From assembly GCA_010645155.1 (NCBI GenBank), contig JAAGOF010000041.1:204109-268108 (forward strand): 64,000 bases of DNA, in the 5' to 3' direction. Position numbers and translations under genes: made by a program. Positions 48,222 to 60,711 of this stretch are shown piece after piece (positions within the stretch are counted from its first letter, which is position 1; each line of letters starts with the position of its first letter). The notes beneath the pieces are model-generated. The model did no database searches, had not been told where the DNA came from, and saw nothing but the letters and a program-made list of their open reading frames with translations. The stretch comes from Tigriopus japonicus. Its lineage: Eukaryota > Arthropoda > Copepoda > Harpacticoida > Harpacticidae.

Positions 48222-50345
48222 TGGTGACCCCGACGTGATCTACATCATGCAAGACTCAGACACGTTTTCCATGTACTCCAAGCCGTCTGACGCGATTTCA
48301 TCCACATTGGCTGCGGTTTCACTCAAGTTGCCTCCTTTGTCAGAGATTTCCATCGATATATGGTTCGCCAGGGCTGAGGCCCTCTTTTTGAAAAGTGGGA
48401 TCAAATCGGAGGAGACAAAACTTGTCCATGTTCTTTCGGTAATGACCAATGCACAAATGATTAAGGTTCACAAAGAAGTAACCGAACCTGTTAAAGGCAA
48501 TGAGTACACAAATTTAAAGACTGCTCTTAAAATTAAGACAAAGAAATATCCCATGGAAAACACCAAGCGACTCATTTATGATTAAAAACTTGAACCAGAT
48601 CGTCTTCCTTCAGAAATTCTCAACATTTGCAACATGCTAGTTCCATCGAGTGAACGTGATGGAGAATTGTTTAAACAGTTTTTCCAATGAAACTTCCCGT
48701 TAAAGATTATGCTCAACTCACCAAACATCTCAATGAATCGGTTGATAATCTTGCATTGATTGCGGACAGGATTGTTGTCGGAGACAGAGGAATTTCTTCG
48801 GCTAATTCTTATTCCTCAAACATCATTGCATCTGTCTCAGAGAATGGCACTATTGCTTGTTCGAATCCTTCTCTCACCTCTGTGGCAAACATGTTGGAAG
48901 AAAGCTGTAACATCATGATTGAAGCCATGAAGGTCAATCACAAGGAGGGGCAAAATCGTCGGCCTCAAGAATGCTGGTTCCATCGCAAATGGGGTGCAAC
49001 AGCATGGCGATGTCAGTTACCGTGCTCTTGGGACGAACGAGTCGCTCTACGCCCTCCAACCATGTCTAATTTGAATAAACGCGGCCAACCTTCTGGCAAG
49101 TATTCACCTCACACCTCGTCAAACTTCAGCCATCAGTCGTGGCCGATACTGATGGCTCCAATGGCCGCACTATGCACCATGATAGCCCACCAACTATTCT
49201 TGCTAAGATGTCAGATTGTCAGGACCATGCACCTGTCATTATAACGGACGAAGTGACAGGCCAAGGGTTTGTTATTGTCTCGGGTGCTGCTGTCTCAGTC
49301 CTTCAATTCCAATCAGGAGACAGAGTTGATCCTGATACTAACCTAATTACCGCTAATGGCTCTCTCATCAAGACATTTGGTCGTCGCAAGCATGTGGTTA
49401 CGTTTGGCGGCAAACGACATTCTTGGTTGCTAGAGAGGATAGTTCAGAAAAAAAATATCTGCAACCCAATTATGTGCTGTTTTAGATCAATTTAATGAGC
49501 AAGTCATTGATTCGTGTGCAAAAGAGTTTCGTCAGGCACCAAAAAGCCAAGATGTTTTGGTAGATGATATTCTTCTTGAATTCGAGAATGTTTTCAAAGA
49601 CAAACAAGAAGACTTACCGGTTGTCAAACACAATGTGCTCCACTATATTGTTACCGCAGGTCCGCCAAAAACTGCAAACCCTCGACGCACAAATCCAGAG
49701 AAAGCGGCCTTGCTTTGTACCACTATCTTCAAATCATTAGAAGGTGGATTGATTAGGCCCTCCAAGAGCCCTCATTCCTCTCCTGTCCACATGGTACCAA
49801 AATCTGACGGGAGCTGGGGATTGTGGAGACTAACGAGATTTAAATGCCTCTACCATTCCGGATACTTATCCGTTGCCCCTTTTGCACGACTTTGTCTGCA
49901 ACTTAAATGGAACAACAGTGTTTTCAAAATTAGATTTACTCTCAGCCTACCATCAGATTCCAATGAACCCGGAAGATGTTGAAAAGACTGCAATCACTAC
50001 GATGTTTGGCCTTTTTGAATATTTGAGAATGCCGTTTGGATTACAAAATGCGTCTTAAACATTTCAGCGGATGATTGACGAAGCATTTCGCGGCCTTGAT
50101 TTTGTTTTCGTTTACATTGATGACATTTTGATGGCAAGTGCCAATCTTTCAGAACATTGTTGCCATCTAATTGAAGTCATGAGTCGTCTACGTGAAAGTG
50201 GGCTGGTTTACAGCCGTGAAAAATCAGTTTTTACGGTGAATGCAATCGACTTTCTGGGTTATAAAGTAAGCTCGGCCGGATTGGAGCCTCAGCCAGGGAA
50301 AATAAAAGCCATTCAGTCTTATCCACGACCAGTCACTGTTAACTT
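48222..50345 (+). pseudogene. Ty3/Gypsy gag-pol, broken
   Basis: A primer-binding-site-like TGGTGACCCCGACGTG (48222-48237) precedes gag (ATG 48247: LPPLSEISIDIWFARAEALF). Gag breaks at TAA 48583 and at a frameshift near 48690. Further on are a CWFHRKWGATAWRC zinc-like motif, a protease remnant FVIVSGAAVSVL in which the expected DSG/DTG aspartate is V, then reverse transcriptase pieces (VHMVPKSDGS, KLDLLSAYHQIPMNPED, MPFGLQNAS, VYIDDILMAS) in shifting frames with an internal stop at 50056. The element is interrupted near 50346 by a minisatellite-bearing repeat; RNase H and integrase are not seen after it. Confidence 0.82.
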
Positions 50346-50640
50346 TGGTTCCAGGATAACTCACAGGATAACAGGATAACAGTGTTATCCTTGAGTCAAC
50401 ACAGGAAAACTGGGAACAATGGAAAACTCGGTACAACGGAAAACTGGGTACATCGGAAAACTTGGTACTAGAAGATTCAGTAAGGAAAATTGGATACAGC
50501 GGAAAACTGGATACAGTGGAAAACTGGGTACAACGGAAAATTGAGTACCAAAGACACCTGAATACAACAGCTTACTCGGTACAGCAGAAAACTGAATGCC
50601 TCCAAAAGCAAGATGAAAAACTCTTTGTCTGCTTGAAAGG
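50346..50640. repeat. 17-bp minisatellite-bearing repeat, copy 1, inside broken Gypsy element
   Basis: Begins GGTTCCAGGATAACTC at about 50348 and carries degenerate GGAAAACTGGGTACAAC units. It is the reverse complement of 53890-54200. Confidence 0.78.
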
Positions 50641-52506
50641 CTTGCAATGTTAAAATAAGTATAATATATCTTGCATCAATTCTCTCGAGGTTTTCGCCCG
50701 TCTGGCCCTTTTTGAACTTGTTCCAGAAATGTCAATACTGAAAGTACGATATTTCGAGAAGGTAAATGCAGTGGCAGAGCTTAAGTTCCTTGAGCCAAGA
50801 ACATCTAGAATAGAGGTGGACTTTTCACGGCACGGCAAAACTGGCCGGAGGTGAGCCAAATCAAGTGAAAGGCAAGGATCGAATGCCAATTCAGCCGGAA
50901 ATTTAGAGCAGCCTCTTTGGTCTTCTGGCTAATTTGGCTGGGCGAACTGCCAAAGATGAGGCCTCTTCTAGATTAAGGGTTGCTTGATGCAACTGTTGCA
51001 ATGTTCAAAATGACTTTAAGATGCTCATTGATTGGCCCCAAGATCAATAATTGGTTTGAAAGTTATACAAAGGTGACTTAACTTACTGTTTTGCCACACT
51101 TTAAGTCAGCTGGTCTGTCCTAATTTTTTGGTTCAAATATAATTAATCTTAAGAAGACAACGTGCCACAGGGTCCCTGAAGAGAGAAGATGAAAATCAAA
51201 AATGGTGACCAAAACAGTCAGAATATTGTTAAGAACTTATTTTGCAACATATTGGACAAAACCTGTCAATGTAAAGTGTAATGAACTTTAAAGCCTTTTG
51301 TGAGTGTTCAAATAATTTGTCTGAAAATAGGATCCAGAATGGCATAAGGTTTTTTCTTAGTTTTGATTAGAAGATCACATAATCCAGCCTTTCTTCAAAC
51401 TTTCAAGACACCACAATTGAGGCTTGTCAAGTAAAAATCTGCTTGCTTTTTCGACTAATATCAATGAAGACCTTTCAAATAAAATCATTCAGACCGTAAG
51501 TGTCTATCAATAGTCTTAAAACACTACACGATTGATTTTGTGTGCAGTTTTTCTGATTTGCGGGAGACACCCTGAAGAAGGAAAACAAGCTCAGTTGTGC
51601 TGTCCTTTTAAGTCGTGCAACAAAGTCCATGTGGCTCATAATTTATAAAGAGTGTTTTAGTGTCTATTTTCCAATGCATCATCATTCCCTAATCAGTGTG
51701 TTTTGTTTAAAGTCTTGTAGTGTCTTAGAAAGCTCTCTAGGTGCTCAATGTTCTCATGAATATCAGAAGTGCGAGGCCGGCCTCTCAGAAAGCTAACTGA
51801 ATGAAGGTAAGACGATTAAAACTTTTTTTGAGGATTATGATAAAGTTACTTAAAGTGTAAATATTATAAAAGTGTAGCCTGTGCAAAGTAATCTGTTCGT
51901 CTGAAGTCTCTTCATCGCTTGCGCAAGTCCAGGGTAGCTCTACTCTATTTCCGCGCCCTGTTGTCTTCCTTCACTCGGCTCTTGCTACCCTCGTTCGGTG
52001 TCGTCTTGCTTAAAAATGCCACGCAAATTCATCTTGAAAATGGATTAGGAACCATATTTCCCCCGGAAATTCTCCCCCGGACTAAAACGCGGAGTTTCAT
52101 CACGCTCATTCAAGAAACAACTTGAACAACATAACGGCGTTTTTTTGAGCTTATCTGTTACCCGGCTTGAACAATTTACATAGATTTTGCTCATCCACGC
52201 CTTATCCTGAACTTAATTAAGACATGGCAATCTTTATTGCTTATTAGAAATCGATTTTTTTAAGGGTTGTCACCTTGGCATAAATTCATGTTCTAGAATT
52301 GATGGTTTCATCTTCGAATTTCTTTTATTGTACGATCGTGTCATTGATTTCAGGACAATCTCAGTATGGTTAAGAGTTGTTCATGCAGTTTTAAGTAGTG
52401 AATTTGCGTGTGGGTTAAGGTCCATATGCCATAAGATAGACTTGCACCTTATAGTTATAATTGATATTGATGCAAACAAGTTGAAAATCTAGATTTCAGA
52501 CCGAAG
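50641..52506. other. No gene seen
   Basis: The continuation of the Gypsy element is not recognisable here. The small ORF at 51919-52125 has no family features. Confidence 0.5.
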
Positions 52507-52586
52507 GAGGAATTACAAAATTAGTGTTTTGCTTGAAAAATGCATTTTGTCATTCAAATATTCCAAAAGTGTATCCCAAACCGTTG
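52507..52586. repeat. ~80-bp direct repeat, left copy
   Basis: Stretch including GTGTATCCCAAACCGTTG, repeated at 53485-53564 in the same orientation. The ~900 bp between them contains SINE-A copy 1 and AT-rich sequence. Confidence 0.75.
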
Positions 52587-52650
52587 TCTGAAAATCATTT
52601 TATTTAAACTTAAGAATACTATGAGCTAGCATAAATACTGTAATGTATAA

Positions 52651-52843
52651 GGAAGCCAGAGTGGTCGCGCGTACTAATGCGTTCTTATAAGAGCCGAGGG
52701 TAAAAAAAAAGTGCTTCCCCAGACGGCGTAGGTTCGAATCCTGTTGGGGATCGAATTGAAGCTGTCGGGAGAGATCCTTGTTTACAGGGAATGGCATTCC
52801 TTGTAGCGGTAGTAGAAAATCCGCAACAAACAAACAAAAAAAG
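52651..52843 (+). mobile_element. SINE-A copy 1 (tRNA-derived)
   Basis: The tRNA-like head starts GGAAGCCAGAGTGGTCGCGC (A box) and contains GGTTCGAATCC, a perfect B box. A ~20-nt linker (GAAGCTGTCGGGAGAGATCC) leads to a 3' tail ACAGGGAATGGCATTCCTTG and TAGCGGTAGTAGAAAATCCG that is the LINE-A 3' end, then an A-rich tail. The head resembles a class II (Leu/Ser-like) tRNA; the assignment is tentative. Confidence 0.85.
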
Positions 52844-53484
52844 TATATAATTCATCATATACGTACAATGTAATTATGGTCAAGGATGCCTAAATATCCA
52901 ATTTTTGACTATTTTCCAACGTGCTCCCAAGTTTGACACACAAGGACTTTTAATTTGGCATAACCTTCTTTGCTTCTCTTCAGAACTTCATGATTTGAAT
53001 TGTTAAAGAATTTCATGAAAGACTAGTCTAACCTGGATATAAGAACATTCAACAGGAAAATATATCTTGGTATCAAGTAAGATACATAGTGAAAGACTGG
53101 TCAGTTTTACTTTATTTGTTCATAATGCAATAGTATATTAGAAAGATGTCTTTTAGAGACCAAATTAAAGATATGAGAACTGTTTCAAAATGTTAAAGTT
53201 GATTGTGATTCATATTGTCTCAATTTTATCGATCTATTGTCAGTTTATTTCTAGTTTAGCTTAATTTTTTGTAAGTTTCAATGACAGTCAAATTTGTCTT
53301 AATATTTTCATGTATTCATGTGTTTTCTATTCTTATTTTTTGTTTATGAGTTAGTTCAATGATCAGTATAAGTTAGAATGATGCAAATAAACCTTATTCA
53401 TTGAAAAGGTGTGTTCTAGGCTGAGTAAGAGGTAAGATAGTAGAATGTTCTAAGGGTGTTTTATCTGTTCATTGAAACCATGAA

Positions 53485-53564
53485 GAGGCATTACAAGTTT
53501 AGTGTTTTGCTTGAGTAATGCATTTTGTTATTCAAATATTCCAGAAGTGTATCCCAAACCGTTG
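53485..53564. repeat. ~80-bp direct repeat, right copy
   Basis: Same sequence as 52507-52586 with a handful of differences. Confidence 0.75.
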
Positions 53565-53889
53565 CAAGTTGATGGATAATCATCAATTCTTTAAAAACTG
53601 AGACTTTCTTCTTTCAAAAGCGCGTTCTCTCCTTTTGTGCTTCTCCACTTGATCTTGGTCACCCCAGATTTGCCGTGCGCCGTCCAGGAAATTCTAGATG
53701 TCCGTGCTTGAGCTTAAAAAGAACGAAAGCACCTGACCAAAAAATCAGATCTAGCAAAAATGTTAAGCTATTTCAGTGCCTCGAAAAACGTTTTGATAAA
53801 GTTCATAAAAAGTTCCACTGTGCCTATTTCAATATCAAAATTAAATTGGCAGATTCAGTATGTTCATCCAGCTTTCAGAGGTTAAAAAG

Positions 53890-54200
53890 TTGCCTGTTTT
53901 ACCCAGACGTCTGTTGTACCCAGTTTTACGTTGTGCCTAGTTTTCTGTAGTACCCAGTATTCCGTTGTACCCAGTTTTCCGTTGTACCCAGTTTTCTGTT
54001 GTACCCAGTTTTCCGTTGTACCCAGTTTTCCGTTGTACCCAGTTTTCCGTTGTACCCAGTTTTCCGTTGTACCCAGTTTTCTTGTACTGAATCTTCCAGT
54101 ATCGAGTTTTCTGACGTACCGAGTTTCCGGTGTACCGAGTTTTCCGACGTCCCCAGTTTTCCTGTGTTGAGTTATCCCATGTACCGAGTTATCCTGGAAC
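53890..54200. repeat. 17-bp minisatellite-bearing repeat, copy 2
   Basis: Unit GTACCCAGTTTTCCGTT repeated about 10 times near-perfectly (53960-54080), then degenerate. It ends GAGTTATCCTGGAACC, the mirror of the copy at 50348. Confidence 0.85.
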
Positions 54201-57114
54201 CGTTTACTTTTCTTGACCAACCTTACATTCAAGGTTCCCCTTGAGTGGCAAATTCTAACAAAGTAACAGATCAAATATTTTATCGTGTTGACACAAAATG
54301 ACTTAAATGGAAACCATTCACATGTTTGGTTTGTTTGCAAACCAAAGAAATAAGCTAGAAAAATAAATAAGAAAAAAATCACTCACAGCAGTCTGAGGCA
54401 AGGATTGGCCACCAAAATAGGTGTAATTTCAAGTTATTGATTGGCACTGGTCAAGCTTGTTAATCATCATAAATATATGTTGGCACTTTTCTTCGACACA
54501 TTAAATGATTGATCACTGTAATTACTAAAAAATATTGACCAACCTGTTCGTGCCTTGTTGCCGCTCTCAGTTCCCTTGTTGTGGTTGACCTCAAGGCTGC
54601 CAGATGGCGGTTTGGGGCGCCAGATTTTGGTGTATCTGGCGGTTTGAAGCCTAGTTTGGCGGCGAGATTTTTTTTGGCGGGACAGAAAAATCTGGCGGTA
54701 TTCTGGCGGTTTACGCCATAGTTTGGCGGAAAGAATTTTTAGCTTGGCGGGCAAGAACATTTTGATAGGTTTCTGGCGGTTTTTAAACGAAAATCGTGAA
54801 ATTTGGCGTATTTAAATCGTAGTTTTAGGATTAGTCGAAACACAATTTGTTACGCTGATTCTAGCAGAATTCAGCGCTATTTAGTTCACTCCTCAAGAGA
54901 GTTCAAAGTTATGAAAAATAGCATGACCAGTTTTTGACTTATGCAGCAATCTTTTTCAATACCATTTTTTTCATTGGTGCCTGCTGTTTTAGCCAAAGAA
55001 CCAAAAGTAGCTTCCATATAAGAGAAGAGAGTGTTGGATTGTTGAAACGAACCTATTAGTAAGGATGGATATTTTGAGCGAACAAAAGATGATTTTGAAG
55101 CTCAAAAAAAATAAACAAAATGTGCTGAAGTGGTAAATAAATGTGCTGGCATGGTAAATAACAAATTACATGTTCTGGGATGGGAAGTAAAATTTGCTAA
55201 AGTGACAAATCCAAATGGCAAGGAAAATTGAAAAACAGCAAATAATTGCAAAACAAATTTGATTTGCGTGTCCCTGACAAAGCTTTTTGATTTACTTTTT
55301 CAGTCAAGTTTGAAGAAAAATTTGTCTTATTTTCTGGATTAAACATTGGTTTTTTTGATAAAGCATTTAAAATGGCAATGACACAAATAGACAGAATAAT
55401 AGCATAGGAGACTGCAGAAATGGCAAAGAAAACAAAACTTTGCCCAAAATGTTAAAAAATAGAAAATTGACAAATAATTTTGCTACTTACAAAAGTACTC
55501 TTTTTGGGCATGTGAAATCTTACTTGCCTAAAAGCTGCACACTCCTGATCAGTTGTTTTGAATATGGTGGTGACTTAATTTTCTGTTTTCTTATTTGATT
55601 GTACTGATAGCTGTTTGAGTCAAATTTCTTATCAGGTAGTTCAAAATTAGTTAATTCTTATTGCGAGCAAACATGTTGAACAGGGTGTTGTTTTCAACTT
55701 TATCCGCCCAAAGCATGAATCGAACCCAAAGATTAAGTTCAACTAAGCTAGGTTTATCATTGAAAGGTTGATACATGCTATATCTGGTCTAGAATAAATG
55801 CATAATAAAGAAACTGGAATCTGGCGTTTTTCTAGCGTTTTTGAGTGGTTCATTTGGCATTTTTTGTCTCCGATTATCTGGCAGCCTTGGTTGACCTTCA
55901 TTCGTTGCGAGAAATCACTTTCGAACAAAAGGCATTTAAATGCACACACACACACCAGCGTTGCCAGGTCCCAAGGAGGGCTCGCGGCCAAATTTAAGAT
56001 CAAAAGTTGCCTTTTGGCGGCCAAAAATGAGGAAAAGTTGCCACTTGGCAGCCATTTTTTTTTTTATTTCCACATCATTGTTGTATTGCAAAAATATGAA
56101 TGTAAGGAGCACTACTCAAGACTTTTTTTTGTATTTTTTTTTAATTCTGTACATTCTTTGTAATGTGCGGGCTAGTAAACAAGTTCATTGGAACGAAGCG
56201 TTAACTTGGCACTTTAGACGATTGACATTAACGTGAATCCTTAGGTGCTAGGATTGTAGAGTTGATTCTCCCCCGCCCATTAAAGCCGGTATTGGCCCAA
56301 TTTTGCCGATAGGCAACATTATGTGTCTGTAAATCGGAAATGTCAAGTGCATAGGGTTTCGCTTCTATTCTTTAAACAAAAATTATTTAACAATCAAAAT
56401 CCATTCTATTTAGTGCATGTCTGCTTTTGGTAGGCATGACTGAAACTGCTGATGGAATGAAAGCGCTTTCGGCCAAAATTACAGCCAAAATTTCGGTTTC
56501 GGTTTCAGTTATGCTTAAATAAACCAAAAACAGACATGCACATTAAAGACGTCGAAGACGTCGAAGACGAAGAAGATATTTTTGGTTCAAAAATATCTAC
56601 AACTTATTTTGTCGGTTTTATTTTCGAAATTTAGATTACCTGACATTGAAGACATAATCAATATAAATTAAAAGTGAATTTTCCCATGTTTTCAATGAGT
56701 TGCTTGCAGTTTTGATTAAGCCTTCTTTAGACTAAAACTTTTGGTGATGATCTCTTTTGGCCCATCACTAACTGATATCAAAAATGAAATTTCAGCCCAA
56801 AAGCATGCTTTGTTCAATACTGATTCAGACACCACAATTGACTGCGGTCAAAACAAGGCATAACCTTATGTTTAATTTAAGCATTTGTTTAAAGAACTTG
56901 TTTCAAATGGACCTTCAGCTGGCAGCCAAAGAGTGTCATATGTCGCAATTAACAATCACTTGGTAGATACCTGTACCATCAAGTTTCAAAAGTTGCCATA
57001 TTCGGCCATTCAGCAGCCTCAAAAGTTGCCATTTGGCGGCCAATTTCCCCCCGGTGGCCACTATTTTGTTTCCCGTGGCCATCAGGTTTCAAAAGTTGCC
57101 AATTAGACATGCAC
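54201..57114. other. Repeat-like, no gene seen
   Basis: At 54595-54785 the word CTGGCGGTTT recurs with changes. Near 55960-56060 and 56990-57110 are related TTTTGGCGGCCA and AAAAGTTGCCA words, which also flank the element at 57115-57744. No open frame with family features. Confidence 0.5.
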
Positions 57115-57744
57115 AAGGTTGCTCCAAGTGAGCGTTTTAAATCATTCCGCGGGCGGCAAAACAAGGCCGTTGGCTGTGCTGAGTTGCTCAGCCCATTTTG
57201 GCGAATCCAAGTTTTTCCCATTTTGACGAGCATTTGATGATTCTAGGTCCTTGGAAACGATCGGTATTTCACTTAAGGATACCTTGGCTGGAATTGGGTC
57301 AATAATATGCAAAAAATAATATTAGGGTGATTGATTTAAAAGCAAGTAAGCAGGCCTTATGCTATTGCAAAAATAGGACTTAACATTGATCCAAACACTA
57401 ATATAAAGATGCTGATTTATTCAGTGGGTTCCAAAGAATCATTTCAATATTTCAAAATACTTAACACATAGAGAAATGCAATATTTTTTAACGCTTCTTT
57501 CTGTTAAGATCTAATCTTTTCTGTATCATTTTCAAGCAAACAAATTGGGTATATTTTCAGCCAAGTGAAAGCAGAGGGATCAAAACGTAAAATTTAGATC
57601 GTTTCCAGGCACCTAGAATCATCGAATGCACGTTAAAATGGGAAAAACTTGGATTCGCCAAAATGGGCTGAGCAACTCAGCACAGCCAACGGCCCTCTTT
57701 TGCCGCCCGCGGAATGATTTAAAACGCTCACTTGAAGCAACCTT
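57115..57744. mobile_element. ~630-bp element with ~150-bp inverted repeats
   Basis: 57115-57265 and 57596-57744 are near-identical inverted copies (AAGGTTGCTCCAAGTGAGCG and its complement near 57744). The ~330-bp centre is unique and AT-rich. On both sides lie copies of a TTTGGCGGCCAATTTC motif. Confidence 0.65.
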
Positions 57745-58065
57745 ATACATGTCCTATTTGGCGGCCAATTTCGCCCCACCGGCCACTTTTTTTTTCTCGT
57801 GGCCATAAGGTTTCAAAAGTTGCTACTTTTGGAAATTTAGGCCGCCGCGGCGGCCACCTGGCATCGCTGACCCCCACAGCCATTAGAATCCCTCCAAAAA
57901 AGTGATACACGGATTTTTGCATCATATCTGGATAGATAACCCGCTGAAGTTTTATCTGGTCGAATTCATGAGTTTTTTCTTGATCGGATGGATCATTAAA
58001 TTGGTTGTAGATTTTTGCAAAACTCTCATGGCGTCTTATATTCTTTTGCTTCTAGGTTTTGTTGT

Positions 58066-58571
58066 GATTGAGACAATTATCAATCACTAGATAGCGTGCA
58101 AGCTTTAGTGAGGCTGATTTGGCAAGCGGGGCGGAATGCGTTGAATTTATGAGGAAAATGTCACCCTCACAACTGTTGAGCGGACATTTAGTGTGACCAA
58201 ACATGCGAATCAAGCCCAACTTTTTTAAACTCAGTCTTGAAGCCACTAGTTATTTTTGCCCTTATATGTTTTGGATTAACCCTACATAACGCAAAAGCTT
58301 AAATTTGTGTTCTTCCTACCATTGACTGATTCAATGTATTGGCAAAAAAGTTCCTAGTTGTAGCATTCAAATCTAATGCATGGTCACCTAGTGACGTCTT
58401 CCGTTCTTTCAAGAATGTGATCACGAGCAATAACAAAAAAATGACCCAAAAACAGCCCAATTCCACATTTGGTTCATCGATTGCATGGTTGGCATTTGCC
58501 TGGTCACACATTTTAAATGTTCCTGCACTTTTGTTCGCTCAACAGTTGGCGACCGGAAACACATTTTTAGG
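58066..58571. mobile_element. ~538-bp inverted-repeat element, copy 3, right end truncated
   Basis: Clearly homologous to 33384-33922 from CAATCACTAGATAGCG on. It stops at CACATTTTTAG, where a LINE-B 3' end begins, so the last ~30 bp are missing. No target duplication. Confidence 0.8.
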
Positions 58572-58830
58572 TGCTGATATTATTTTTCAATCTGACCCAC
58601 CCTCTCTACTGCAATAACCAAAATTTTCATCATATACCTCTACCCAACTGCATCTGTACTGTCTGTCAATCCCCGCTTCATTTCTTCCATGAGCACTGAA
58701 ACGCATTCTAGTCAACTCAACTGTGATATCACAATTTTACTCATCTATTTATAGGTTTTAACCACTGACATTGTCATTTAATCATGTAAATGACCATACG
58801 TGTATATTTTATTTTATTTTATACTTCTGT
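58572..58830 (+). mobile_element. LINE-B 3' end, second copy
   Basis: Plus-strand sequence from CAATCTGACCCACCCTCTCT through the peptide-coding end (CCACTTCCTTCC-type Cys-rich tail) and GAAACGCATTCTAGTCAACT to a TTTTA-rich end. It is collinear with 16740-16440 read in reverse and abuts a truncated 538-bp element. Confidence 0.7.
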
Positions 58831-58933
58831 TTTGACCTACCTGATATGACCAAGAGTGGCTTATATCGCGAAAATTGCTTAAACTGAGATTTCTTATATC
58901 AAGACTCGACTGTACAATTGCTCTTGCTTTATG

Positions 58934-59452
58934 AGTAGGGCCCGGAAAAATATTTGCAAAAAAGTGACAAAATATCCAATATATTTTGTCTCCAAAAGGC
59001 CAAAATAATTGGAAAAAAGCCGGATACTTAAGAAATATTTTTTTTGACAAGACCATTATTTGGTATTTTTGTCTTGTGCACGCATTTTCCAAATTTGTTT
59101 CTGGTGAATTTGATGTATTTGGCCGTATTTTGGAGGCCTACTTGAATGCAATTATTCAAAAATACAATTTTCAGTTTTCCTCAATAAATGGCGCATTTTT
59201 TTCGTGTATGACAGTAGTTTTGGTTGTGAATGTCAAATTTGGGTCTTGGATTCATTTTTGGTAAGCCCTATTGAGCATTGATCGGTCATTTATTTCCTCA
59301 ATTTTGCATGAAATATTTTTTTTTGATTCAAATATACAAGAAAATTTATATTTTTTCATTGAAAAAAACAAAATATTTAAAAAAATCGAGGAAAAACGGA
59401 TAAATATTTTTAAATTATTTTATATTTGAAAAAAATATTTCCGGGCCCTACT
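58934..59452. mobile_element. ~520-bp inverted-repeat element (AGTAGGGCCCGGAAA ends)
   Basis: Starts AGTAGGGCCCGGAAAAATAT and ends ATATTTCCGGGCCCTACT. The interior is AT-rich with no coding features. A single similar end (TCCGGGCCCTACTGATGAG) occurs near 41178-41196. Confidence 0.6.
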
Positions 59453-60426
59453 GATAAGTATTCTCTCTGATTTGGTCAAGATTTCACAAACTATTCGTGG
59501 TCATTCTTTTGTTTTCTTCTCTTTAATACCATCCCTTATACGCCTTATACATCTTTGTGTGTTTTGAGTGGTGACAAACAAAAAACCATTGTTCTAAAGA
59601 CACTCATCCCATTTACTAATTCGATGATGTTTGTCGTGCAACGATTGTCAAAAAAGACAGAAATTACTGATTAATTAGTTTGCTCATGTCCTACTTAGAG
59701 GCGTACACATCCAGCGAGACAACAGGGGAACCTAATTGAAAAAAAGTATTGTCAAATCCTGTTTGTGTTTTTACATGGGGAACACTCTACTTTTGTACTG
59801 TGTTGACTTTCCTTTCAGGTAAAAATGGTCACAACCTAATCAAAGCTCAGTTGCCAGTAGATCCCAAAAACAACAAATTATTCGATTCTCGTTCACTTGT
59901 GAGTAATTTTGAAACAACCTCATGCCTCAAATGTTGGACCACAAGACACATGAATTGTAAATGCCTCAAACATTTGACTCAATTAGTCAAGTGAATCTGT
60001 TTTGGCTCAGAATGAAGCCTTTTGTACGCCTAATGTAAAGAATAAGCTTGCCTTAGTTTAAAAAGCTCCCTTGTTAATTGATTGTTGCCTATTGTTTAAA
60101 CCACTCAAACATCATACTGATGATATTGATTAACAGTTGTTGTTTTGCATAATATAAAATATTATCCTAAGGAAAAGAAATTAAGAGGCATTTTTAAGTT
60201 CACATCAGGAGAAATGGGATGGGTCTTCAACATTTTGAAATCATTTAAGTGTAATTGAGGACAATTGTCTCCTGAAGAATGTTATCCCACGGGTGCATCA
60301 GACTTCCAGAGGTGTCTTGTTCCACCATCTTGCCATTCTAACAAAAAAGTGGGATCTTATTTGGCTCTTCGTATGAACCTCCAACACAGGGTTACTCTGC
60401 TTATGTCTCATAAGGCTGCATGTTAA

Positions 60427-60598
60427 CGCAGCTAATTCAAAAAGCGAGAGTACACCAAAATCAAGTCAATTTAACGTTTGTTGAGTATATACTCACCCCA
60501 GCTCCTGTGTTTCATACACAACAGCTGTCGAGAGTACATACTCTAGGCACGTCAATCTGACTTGATTTTGTGTACTCTCGATTTTTGAATTAGCTGCG
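60427..60598. mobile_element. 172-bp inverted-repeat element
   Basis: The arms CGCAGCTAATTCAAAAAGCG and AGAGTACACCAAAATCAAGT are mirrored at the other end with a few mismatches, giving ~48-bp inverted repeats. A second inverted block (GAGTATATACTC / GAGTACATACTC) lies inside. No clear target duplication. Confidence 0.7.
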
Positions 60599-60711
60599 GT
60601 AACATGTGGCCTATAGTCAGACAAGCTGGTTTTGGTCTCCAGTGATGAACTAGTCCTACTTTTTGAATGTAGTACACTATGACACATTAATCTTTGCCTC
60701 CTCCATTTTCT

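Noticed and set aside
52651..52760. Functional tRNA gene at the SINE-A head
   Set aside because: The same head occurs in three places joined to the same linker and LINE tail, so it is a retroposon.
53675..54382. ORFs of 79-166 codons around 53675-54382 on both strands
   Set aside because: Generated by the 17-bp array (periodic YPVFRCTQFSVVPSF-type peptide).
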